From the NCBI GenBank assembly GCA_003254885.1, contig QANT01006867.1, positions 1 to 64,000 of the forward strand: 64,000 nucleotides of DNA, read 5' to 3'. Under the pieces are notes generated by a model that saw only the letters and a list, made by a program, of their open reading frames with translations, was not told where the DNA came from and ran no database searches. This stretch comes from Purshia tridentata (taxonomy: Eukaryota; Streptophyta; Magnoliopsida; Rosales; Rosaceae). Made by a program: the position numbers and the translations under genes. Below are positions 53,631 through 64,000 of the stretch, piece by piece; position 1 is the first letter of the stretch, and each line of letters begins with the position of its first letter.

Positions 53631-56025
53631 TTAGGAGATGAGGGAGATGCCACTGCTGAGCAAATCATCAGCCAAAACTTTGTTTGCAGCCTCAGAAGGA
53701 TGAACACCATCCCAGAATACATACTGTGATGCATTGGCACAGGTGCCCACCGACTTTGCATTGCACAGAAATGATGTTTCTACCAACCCTGTTCCACAAC
53801 AAGCCTTCCTTGCCTCTGCGAACCCTGTATGTATTAATCACAACAATTACTATCCAAGATTTCATTCATAGACAAACATCTAGTCTTAAAGCTAATTTTG
53901 GCGCATGACTAAATTAAAATGGAAGAATCAAGTATTGACCCAAAAAAAAAGAAAAGAGAAAGAAGTCCTTTACTTACCATTTTCTGCAGGCTTTGTGACA
54001 AGGTTGTAGAGAGGTTGGTAGATATCAAAGAGGACGAGATTGAGGCCAGAAAGCTTAATTTGCAAGTTCTGAGACGTGGTATTGAGTTTGTTATTAGTTG
54101 AAACTGCATCTTTGTTAAACTTATCCACACACTCATCGCTGTGCGACCCAAATATTGTGATCGCCGCCGGCAGGCATCCAAGTGGTGGCAGTGTGGTAAC
54201 TCCAATTCTCCTTGCTCCCAAAGCATATAGATTCTGTAACAAAAGTAATTAATCAGTCTCTTACTGTTCAGTATTTACATAAATTTGAGTAACGGTCAGC
54301 TTTTATACATTTTTTACACATTTCTTAGAACTCTAGTTAAAAGAGGTTAATTTTGGGTTCAAAATGTCCAATCCGCATCCACACTTTTCACTTATCATGT
54401 TAATCTACAAGGTAGAGCTATATCTATAGTCTCTACATTTATCTAAGGGTAATTGTTAGGTATACTACATTTTGGTACTATCTTTCTAATAAAGGTGAAA
54501 CTTATTTGTATTGATGGGTTACATCTCTATTAGAAAAATAATACACATAAAGAGGCGAAGTTAGAAATTTAAAATAGGGTAGGCTAAAATTAAAGGCTAA
54601 GTCTATGGTTATGTGGAGTTTGGCGCCACGAAGTGGCTATGGCCTCTATTACCTTGAACAATTTCAACATTCTCACTGGATTCACTAGACTTGTGAACTT
54701 ATAAGTGAAAATAACAACAATCATCATCCTAATTTGTAGTAATTATATTGTATAACAAAGGTTTTTGTTTTTTTCTCTTATCAATTGCATATCATTATAT
54801 GGGCTGGGTAACAACAAAAAAAGGGGTGGGCTGTCGATACTATAGGTCTGTCCATGTACACATGATACCAACATGTAGTACACCTAGGTAGCTGCCTAGT
54901 ATGGTGTTAGAACTCTGGTTATAAGAGGTTATGGGTTCCAATAGTCAAATATTCATTAACTTGCAAGGTGGGGTACATCTATAGTTTCGACATTTATTTA
55001 CTCTCTCTGTGCATCTGGGATGGGACTGAGTGTTAGCTTGACAATTTACATACATTGTTGACCTTTTTTAACGGGTTAAGTTTTGTGGTCCATTGGTTGT
55101 CTGCTATTGGTCACATATAGTGTCACCGATTTTAGTTATTAATTCACAAGAATTGGGATCTATGTTGGATGTACCTGAATGAATTTTGCATAGGATTGGA
55201 TGAGAATGTCAGAGAACTGGTCAGGTGTATAGGCCTTGTAAAGAAGAGGATTAATGTAGTAGTTTTGGAGAAAGTCACTGCTCCCAGCACTAACAAGGTA
55301 GATTGCACCAGATATGATTGATGAAGCATTGTCTTTCCCTGCAATTCCCACCAACTTATTTTGGTACTCCTTGTAGTACTCCAGCTGCTGACTCAGTGAA
55401 ATTACATGCTGCAACACCAAGATACATACTCAGATATATACAATAATTAATACAAGACAATCTGTGTGGTGTGGGTGAAAGAGAGTTTTAAGTAGCTAGA
55501 ATTGCAATATTTTACATATAACTTTGCTCCATAGTCATAATAACCAGAACCAGCTGAAGCAAAGTTGGCACCAGTCAAGAGGTTGTTTCCACTGGCTTTT
55601 CTGTTGAGATAAGCTGGTGGGTAAGAAGTGAAGCCAAGGTTCTCAGCTGTAGTTAGAGAAAACAAATTAACCCCATTACAGAACCAGCTGTAGTTAGAGA
55701 AAACAAATTACCTCTATATATTTAAAAAGAGACATAGAGAAATATTGGTGTTTTCTAAGATAGCTAGCTAGGTACCAGTGAAGTCTGAGGCAAGCTTTCC
55801 ATTGCAGAACCTCCCAGTTGGCTTGTTATTGACAAAGTCTCTTCCATAAGGAGGGAAGTTGGCTTTTAAAATAGTGTAGAGGTGATTGTTATTACCCACA
55901 TCCACAACAGAGTCCCCAAATATCAACAACGCAGGAACCAAAGGCTGCCCATGAGCCACAGAGAGCACCAGAGTCAGAAGAAGAAAGGAAGATATGAAAG
56001 AACACAAAGAGGCCAAACTTTTCAT
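53631..56025 (-). CDS. GDSL esterase/lipase, secreted
   Basis: SGNH-fold hydrolase of the plant GDSL family (APG/EXL-like group). Exons in order of translation: 56025-55776, 55646-55516, 55408-55175, 54233-53978, 53824-53631, giving 354 residues, the usual size and five-exon plan. The signal peptide is about residues 1-26 ([15 protein letters not shown]). Block I is [12 protein letters not shown] with catalytic Ser39; block II is [13 protein letters not shown] with the oxyanion Gly; block III is [15 protein letters not shown] with the Asn-like position changed to Ser-Asp, as in many members of this subgroup; block V is [11 protein letters not shown] with Asp329 and His332. Acts outside the cell on ester substrates, probably wall or cuticle lipids; substrate unknown. 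Intron 3 is 941 bases and holds a diverged direct repeat (about 54330-54442 and 54909-54993). Confidence 0.93.
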
Positions 56026-57866
56026 TTTCTTTCTCTTTCAGAAGTGAGACTTGGTCAGAGAGAGAGAGTAGATAGGTGTTAATGTAGAAGGAGAGTTTAT
56101 GAAGAGCCTGGAGTGAGAGGATTAATTAAACTACTGCAATAGCCTACACTTCCTAGGAAACAGTGTTTTGGTTTTGTTTAATTGAATAGGTGAAGTGTAA
56201 CAGCAGAGCCTCAAGAGGAGCTAAATGCTTTAAAGTGGCATTTTCAACAGTGGAGTGTGGGATTACTTTTGGGGTAGGAGTTGGGCAAAAGTGCTAGACA
56301 GTACTCTAACATATGGGCATGTACCTACCATTAATATTAATTAGGGACGACGGGAATACCGAATTCGCCCTCTCGTCATTCCTAATAGATCCAGAATTTT
56401 TCAGGGGCAAAAATGTCTTTTGGCTCCAAAATGAATGCGTTGCTATCTAGTTATATAGAGTTAAACAAAATAAGGGGGGTGGTTCGTGGAGTGTCTTATT
56501 GAAATATTCTTTGAGCTGTCATAGCTTCTAATACACCTTCAATTCAATGAACAGTGGCACTTGAACTGACACAGGTATAGCAGCATGCAAACAGGTGCTG
56601 AATTAATGCTCACCATTTTCTTTTTCTTGCCATCTTGTATTGTGTGCATGACTTTACCAACTTCCATGGCAGTTCTCCAATCACTGTCAAACTCCATTTT
56701 CTACAAAAACTTACATCATCTGGAACAAAGCTGTTGAGACTCTTAACTTATTTCATTGATGGGCACCTCTAATTGTTTTAGGCTTTATGGCTTCGTTTGT
56801 TTTCATGTTCCTCTAGCTTTTATATTCCGGTGGAATTTTTTTTTTTTTTTTGGCCAGGCCAACAATAGCTTTCTCCAAATTAATGTAGTGTCAATACTAA
56901 AGAATGATCTAGTAAAGTAAGCACACAATTTAAGAAAGCTATTGTTGCAATCTTTTGCAGATTTTGGGATTGTTCAAGGTGGAATATCTAGGTTGGGATG
57001 TTTGAATAGTTTATTGCCAATAGTTAACAAGGGTTGGTTACGAATGTATGTATGTATGTATGTTTATATATATGTCCTATATTATGATTATATGATTAGT
57101 TTTATCATTACATTATATATGGTGCTAAGAGGTACAATATTATATCACCAAATATGAAGGTTATCTTAGAAACAAGTTTTGTAAAAGTGTCTAAGGCAAC
57201 TCCAACAAAAAAGCTCAAATATGTTTCAGCAAGCCTGAGATACTCTTGGTTCATTCACACTCTGTAGCATGTCCTAGATTGAGAATATGGTTAGTCTAAT
57301 ATTACAGAAAAAATAAAAATGAGAAATAAATTAGCATGGAAGGCCCCTCTCTCTTTAATTTCAAGGACAATCAGGCGGCCTACTAAATTTCAGCCCATTG
57401 GTAGCTAAAGCTAAAGCCTTTATATTTTACAAACTACAGCTATTTTACCCTTAAGCTGCAAATCAGTAGCCACATTCCAAGAACTATAGTGGACTACTCA
57501 CCCACCCATAGTTGTTAGAACAAACACACATTCCAAGAACAAGTCTCCTAAGGAAAATGCTGCAATCACAGCCTCAGGCAACATACTGACAATGTACAAT
57601 TACAGTTGCAGCAGATCTCATTTGGTTGGTTTGGTACTGCTCATATATTGAATTTTCTATAATAAAACATAATTTATTGATAAATAAAATTTGTACATAC
57701 AATCCTAATAGGCACAAATGAGGTTCACTTTTCAAGTGTGATACAGACAAAGTAAAATTGTATGTGATTTTCTTAGCTTGGTTATTATGAATTGCCTAAA
57801 TAGCTCAGATTTAATTACCCCTGAAATACTTTTAACACTCTTCTAAAACAATTCCTTGGCGTCTGA
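56026..57866. other. Intergenic between GDSL lipase and threonine dehydratase
   Basis: Promoter of the lipase and 3' region of threonine dehydratase. Contains an imperfect hairpin beginning TTAGGGACGACGGGAATACC at about 56341, a T-run near 56837-56850, and an (ATGT)n microsatellite at about 57043-57062. No gene is seen. Confidence 0.55.
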
Positions 57867-60800
57867 CTAATGCAACAGCAGCTGTAGGGTCTCATTCTTT
57901 GTCTCAAATGCATAATCATATCCGAGAGAATCAGCCAAAGCCTTGAACTTGTCCATCTCAGAGCTTGCAACTTGGAAACCCACCAATGCATTTGCACCAG
58001 TTTCACCCTGGTAAGGGAAAAAGAAGCAACATAAGGAAAATTAACCTTATGTAAAAAACTTATTAGAATGAGTCAAAAGGACTGTTTAAGGTACAAACCT
58101 GTCCACTGTAGTGGAACAAGCTAATGTTCCAAAGGGGACTGAAAGCATCCAAGAACTTCATCAAAGCACCTGGCCTCTGTGGAAAGACGAACTGGCAAAG
58201 AATTTCATTTTTGACATTTGATCTACCTCCTGCCTGAAGCATATACCCAAAAATGTGGAATCAAAACCATTACCTTGCGGTAATTTGGGCAAACAAAAAA
58301 AGGGAAGCAAAATATGGATGTGTCATTTCATAAATCCCATGTTACATCTTGCATTATGTATTATCAACATTTCATATGGAAACTGAATTGATGTACATTC
58401 AGAATGAACAAGAAAGAGAAAGTAATGAGGTTCTTAAGATTACCAAAAATAGCATGTGATCTTTGACTAGATCATTATTTGTGAGGTTAATTGTTTGAAG
58501 TTGAGCAGACTTCATTTGGTCCAACATCTCTTCCAACTCCAAAACTGTTTGAAAGCCAATACTGCAACATGACCAGAAAGACTCAATGAATATGTGGAAC
58601 TGAAAAATTGTACTAAGAAATTTAACAGTTAAAAAACAAAAATTTTAATTAATTTCCTATAGTACTGATACTGAGACAAAGTAACATTAGAAAGAATATA
58701 AAGAATAAGAGGTTCTTGCCTGTACAGTATAAGACCACTTTCTATTTTATCATCATATCTGTAGCTAATCTCCATAATATTATTTGGACCAACCTGTTAG
58801 CCAAATGTTGATCACAAGTTCAGAGTTGATGGATCAAAGAGTTAACATATTGCATTTTATATGATAGAGAGTGATTTTTTGACATACCAATTTACAAAAC
58901 TGTTTGAAGCTTCCACACTTTTCTGGAACAAATGTTGCAAGGAAAACTTCACGTCTCCTACCAACATCAGCTAGTAGGGATACCATTCTTAGTCTATCAA
59001 AGTTCATGTTCGCTCCACTGGCTATAGCCACAACATTTTCACCTTTCAGTCCATAATATTTACAATATGCTTCTGCTCCGGCAATGGCCACAGCGCCTGC
59101 AGGTTCAAGTATGCTCCGTTTTTCCTCAAACATGTCCTGCAATAGAAGTCCCACTTAAACTAAGCCATATAAAGAGTAGAATTGGCCTGTCTAATTACTG
59201 TCAAAGTAAAACATACTGATATAAAATAGGTTTGGAACTTGAAAGACTACGAAAATCAGAGACTCACTTTTATTGATGCACATATGGCATCACGACTAAC
59301 AAGAACAACTCCATCTATTAGTCCTCTGCATAACCGGAAAGTTTCTTCCCCCACTTTTTTGACTGCTATGCCATCTGCAAATCCTCCCACTCGTTCTAGC
59401 ATAATTCTCTGCCCATGATGTATGGATAGTGCCATTGCATTTGCATCATATACCTCTACACCAATGATCTTGACCTGCATGATCACAAAAACCAGTAAGT
59501 GTTGTAGATATCAAAGATTGATGATGACCATCATGTTAAATGAGTCTGGTTTCACATCAGAGGATTGAAGAAATGTTGGAGACACCCAGAGATGGCAAGA
59601 ACAATACCTTATTACACGAGGACAACAGTTAAAGAAAAAAAAAACACATTAATCTTTTTAAACAATCGTAACAAAACACCACAAATCTAGAGGAACCCCC
59701 TGAAGTTGATATGGAAGAAAGCAAATGTCAAGCACAATCTCTTACTATAGATGAGGACTAACAATTAAGATTCCGCAATCATAACAAAGCAAAGAAGAAT
59801 GAGTATTCCAATTGTGGATAGGTAAATTCGAAACCATTAGACATAAACACACTGACACACATACATACCTCGGGTTGAACTCTCTTCACATAGGCAGCAA
59901 TCCCAGCAATTAGTCCACCACCACCAACAGGCACAAAGATTGCATGCAATGGACCTTGAATTTGGCGCAGGATCTCCATTCCTATAGTTCCTTGGCCTGC
60001 TATGACGTCTGGGTGGTCGAAAGGGTGTATGAATGTGATTCCTTGGTCTCTGGCCAGCTTTTGTGCATACATTTGGGCTTCATCATAGGACTCACCCACA
60101 AGCACAACTCTTGCACCTAAATTCTCTACCGTCTTCCACTGCACACAATGCACAAAACCCATTAATGGGAATCTAGAAAATTTCACAACATAATTGAAAT
60201 TTCACAAAATGCGCAAAACCCAACAAACAGAAAGAGAGAAGATTGCACACTTTGATTTCAGGGGTTGTAATGGGCATGACAATGGTGGCATTGCAACCTA
60301 GTCTTTGTGCAGATAGTGCTACTCCTTGAGCATGATTGCCTGCTGATGAGCAAATGACACCCCTGTCCAATTGTTTCCTTGAAAGCTTGGCCATCATATT
60401 GTAAGCTCCCCGCAGTTTAAAGGAGAAAATCTGCATGAACTTTCAACTGTGAGCCTGTGACACTCCCCCAATTACATGTACACTTTTTATGTGCTCAAAT
60501 CTCCACTTGAGATCTTTCAGTTTTATGTGCACCCAATTTTGTGACAGGTTATGCAATCCTAATAAAAAATATAAATCTCGTATCATAAACTCATATTTTC
60601 CTTAAACTATACTAATGCATACTCTCACACTCGATGTCTCAGTCTCTATTGTTACTGCATCTACTACAGCTGCATTGTATATAGTGGCACAACAACGCGC
60701 ATTCGAACAGTGTCGTCGTGATTTTAAGAAGATTTTGTGCTTAAAATTTAAAAAACCACCTAAAATTTTTAAGTATTTGCGGAAGTGTTATGGGCAAATT

Positions 60801-63259
60801 AAGAACCTTAAAATTTAAAGATTTTAAATTGTAGGAATCCTATAATATAAGGGTCTCTTGAGGTGCCCAAGGACGCCTGTGCGAGTGAGTGCGACATCAG
60901 TGGCCATGGCTGCCATGACAGCCACTTTAGGACTTAAACATATATAAATGAAATTCTGCCTATTTTTCATTTTTTGAGTCTGAATTATAAATATAAAAAT
61001 TAGACTAATTTGGAATCAAAAAGTAAAGAAAGGGTAAAACTATATTTTTATTAACAAAAATAATAGTGAACAAATTAGAAATTACAACAAAATATTCAAG
61101 AAACAATAACTCTTCAATTATACATATAATTTGAAATACAAATTTAGTTAACAAATTTAAGTATGCTAACAGTACCCTAGCACTTTCCTCTACTATTTGC
61201 TAAATTATTCTCTACTTTTCTTTCTCTTTAATTAGAAACGAAAAGCCAAAGTATAATTACCAGAAGAGACAATGAGACATTATATACCAAGAAAGAAAGT
61301 TACAAAAAGACAATATAACGTGGCAAACGGAAGCCACGTTTTAGGTGTGTGAATCACGACTGCTTATTGCTCAAAGTCAAATTTTATACTGTCTAGAATA
61401 GTAACAATATGTACGATCCACAGATCTAGACCACAAGCCAAAGCCCTATCTTGTATGCAGTGACAATGAAGCATATATATCACATCTTTCCATGGTGTTG
61501 CACCATCATTTTCTGTTTACAGTACCCAAGAAAACGATCATTAACTAATTATTAACTCCTGTTTAAATATTATTATTGAATAAACTATATATATGAGATC
61601 TCATGTTGAAGGGGTCATTGGAAGGTTTCTCTATATTAGTAACTTTTTAATGAAGGATCCCTCGTTTATTACTAAATAAGAGATCTTTTTGTGGAACAAC
61701 ATGAGTTGTTTTATGTTAATTCGAATCGTTTATTTTTTTACATCACTATTGATAGATCATTCTTGTAAAAAATTAATCAAATCGGAAATCATTTACTTAT
61801 CTAACTTTGATAAAACAAATGGACGGTTTCATCGAAAATATTTGGTTCGTCCATTTGTTTTATGAAAGTTAGGTAAATAGTTTCCGATTTGACTAATTTT
61901 TTGTAAAGATGATCTATCAATGAAGATGTAAAAAATAATGATTCGGATCAATACAAAACAACTTGTGTGAGCTCCACAAGAAGATCCCTCATTTAACACT
62001 AAATAAAAGATCTCTCATTGAAAGATTTCTCTATCTATATATATATGCAAAGATGATCTATCAATGAAGATGTAAAAAATGAATGATTCAGATCAATACA
62101 AAACAACTTGTGTGAGCCCCACAAGAAGATCCCTCATTTAACACTAAATAAAAGATCCCTCATTGAAAGATTTCTCTATCTATATATATATGCTCAACTA
62201 GCCTAAAATTAACTCGACCATACAACATGTTAGATTTTTGTGACAACATACAAGCCACAAGTACTGGGTGTTCACAATAGCATCGATACTGTTTTATATC
62301 AAAATTAATTAATATACTAATTTGGATCGTATTAAGCTTGAGATAATATCGATGGATACTATAGTCTATAGCTGATTAAATATCTATATTTAGATCATTT
62401 ATTTATCCCTTGTGTGCTAATATTAAGCTAATCAATTAAAATTATATTTTTAACACTAGTGTAGATTAATAATCATAGATTCATAACTGTTTAATTTTTA
62501 GATCACTATTTAATTACAAAAAATTTAACCGAATGATAATTGTTTGGTCAAAATAAACATACGGTACGTTTTGATAACAATTAGATTTAATTTATTTAAT
62601 AATAGTTACATAACCAAAATATTTCTGAATTAAGTTTTTTTTTTGCATAGATGATATTTAAAGAGTGGTCTAAAAAATGAAGGATTATGATGATGAGCCT
62701 ATACTAACATATACAGTTTATATTAATTAATACGATATTAATGAAAGAAAATGATGGATGATCTTACAGGCTGTAGGTCCTCTCTCTTGAGCCAAAGATG
62801 AACATGGAGCTTCTGAGAGAGCTTGGAAGCATAATCCAAGGGTGATTCAATGGCAACATCATAGACATCAGAAGACAGAATCTTTTTCAAGTAACTCATG
62901 GCATCGTGAGTATTATTATTTCCTTCTCCGGCGGCCAACTTATGATTAGGCACCGCGCCAAGAAAGCCACTCTCGTACCGTAACGACTCCGGCGACACTT
63001 TCTTCAACTCATCATCAGGAGTTTTCTGCTGCAGTGAGGCCTCATTGTGATCATGCGGTGTCGTTTTGAAGGGTGCTCCACCGAGTGGTGTAGAAGGTTT
63101 GAGATGCTGGGAGATGATGAGCTCTGCTGGGTTTGTTAACGTAGCAGTGATGAGGGATTGTTTGTAATTTCGTCGAATGTTTTTGTTATTTAGGTTAATG
63201 TGTTGGAGTGGTGGTAGTGTTCTCAGGGAAGCCAAGCACAGAGAGAGAGTGGTCTCCAT
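57867..63259 (-). CDS. OMR1: Threonine dehydratase, biosynthetic, chloroplastic
   Basis: First committed enzyme of isoleucine synthesis: L-threonine to 2-oxobutanoate and ammonia, PLP-dependent, in plastids. Exons in order of translation: 63259-62768, 60430-60251, 60138-59869, 59474-59268, 59136-58888, 58793-58720, 58561-58444, 58233-58099, 58007-57867, giving 621 residues. The first in-frame codon upstream (63292) is GTG, so ATG 63259 is used. Residues 1 to about 90 form the transit peptide. PLP-binding Lys169 is in [10 protein letters not shown]; the phosphate loop is VGGGGLIAG (295-303); [12 protein letters not shown] binds substrate. Two ACT-like regulatory domains follow (about 455-540 and 545-621), where isoleucine inhibits in the family. 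Intron 1 is unusually long (2,337 bases) and carries a foldback repeat. Intron 6 uses a GC-AG border (AG|GCAAGA), the only non-GT donor in the window. Confidence 0.95.
61640..62192. repeat. Foldback repeat with partial tandem duplication in intron 1
   Basis: The left arm (about 61656-61824) and right arm (61848 to about 62020) are inverted copies of about 170 bases around a 23-base loop; near the loop both arms read AAAACAAATGGACG, in opposite orientation. The outer 144 bases of the right arm are duplicated head-to-tail (61905-62048 and 62049-62192), nearly identical and ending TCTCTATCTATATATATATG. No coding sequence is present. Probably a palindromic MITE or foldback element that later suffered a local duplication. 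Confidence 0.75.
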
Positions 63260-64000
63260 TATTAGAGCTGGAGATTGAAATAAAAGAGACACGTGCTTGG
63301 AGCATATACATATAGACTATAGTACATATATATTGACAGCAATACTAGCTAGCTATCTGGCTACGCCTGCAGTTTAAAATTAAATAAAAATAAATGAAAC
63401 CAAAGACCAAAAAGACTTGGCTCTGGTAGGGTAGGCGTATGAGACAACTGCCTTTGGCGTCTAAATAATGTAGATGAAGGATCGATGGCCCAACTTTTAT
63501 AATTAGTCCTAAAATCTCAGAACTAGAGCATTTATTTCATTTTGACATGCTTTGCACAACATGGATGCATATGAGTCCCACCAAGTACTCGTGATTTATG
63601 AACATTGTTGGCCCCCCTCTCTCTTCTACATCTTTTCTCCTTTTATTTATTTACTTTGTTTTATTTGTTTTCTGTCATGGTTAAAAAAGATAAGGAAAAA
63701 TATACATACTTTTCAATCTAAATATATAATACATGGATTATTCAATTATACGAATATTATTCCCATATTAAACACATATTATTCTCATATTATTCCATAG
63801 TTTTAACGTATGACTTGTGTATTTTTTAAAAAATTAAAAATTAAAAACATAAAATAAAAATAAAATTATATTATAACCCAAATTTTTCACCGTACTGGTA
63901 GATTAAATGTTTGAAATACATGTACGTATTTTATATATGATTTTTCCGTTCTGTATGATTTCCGTAGAATTTAGATGGATGAAGGAAGAATGGCCTAAAT
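63260..64000. other. Upstream region of threonine dehydratase
   Basis: A CACGTG G-box lies at 63290-63295, about 31 bases before the start codon on the minus strand and so probably within the leader. Further out there is AT-rich sequence and a TATATATATTG-like stretch near 63323-63334 that could be a TATA region. No other gene to the window end. Confidence 0.5.

Noticed and set aside
60615-60818. 67-codon open frame in intron 1 of threonine dehydratase
   Set aside because: Within an intron, with no domain; the flanking exons join in frame without it.

Overview
The window is nuclear DNA of a flowering plant. Genes carry many short AT-rich introns with GT-AG borders, intergenic DNA is AT-rich, there is a plant-type nuclear tRNA-Glu, and there are plastid-targeted and plant-specific families (an AGO5-like Argonaute, MRS2-11, a GDSL lipase, biosynthetic threonine dehydratase, RNase H-RBR ligases). 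A woody eudicot such as a Rosaceae species is plausible, but I cannot fix the species from sequence alone.

Layout: an AGO5/MEL1-like Argonaute (+, 3143-9403, 22 exons); a GPI-anchored-type aspartic protease (-, 10813-13979, 10 exons); a tandem array of three RNase H-like/RBR E3 ligase copies (+): copy A intact (19426-22431), copy B broken (24764-27020), copy C with a decayed 5' half but an intact RBR (about 29119-32013). Between A and B lies an antisense VAP27-type pseudogene that itself carries a small inverted-repeat element. Then come an SRPK-type kinase (+, 33569-36889, 4 exons); a plastid MRS2-11-type Mg transporter (-, 38456-42286, 13 exons); a SAAL1-like ARM-repeat protein (+, 45109-50933, 11 exons); RMI2 (-, 51609-52487, 4 exons); tRNA-Glu(CTC) (-, 52705-52776); a GDSL esterase/lipase (-, 53631-56025, 5 exons); and biosynthetic threonine dehydratase (-, 57867-63259, 9 exons, one GC-AG intron).

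All intact gene models were built exon by exon; each splices to an open frame whose coding length is a multiple of three, with conserved motifs falling across the joins. The genes are ordinary single-copy neighbours and do not form a pathway. The exception is the RNase H-RBR array, the only local gene family and the most interesting region: it shows duplication, mosaic intron content and stepwise decay. Intergenic DNA holds several miniature inverted-repeat elements, tandem duplications, a 51-54 bp minisatellite and microsatellites. I recognised no LTR element, other virus-like element or CRISPR array.
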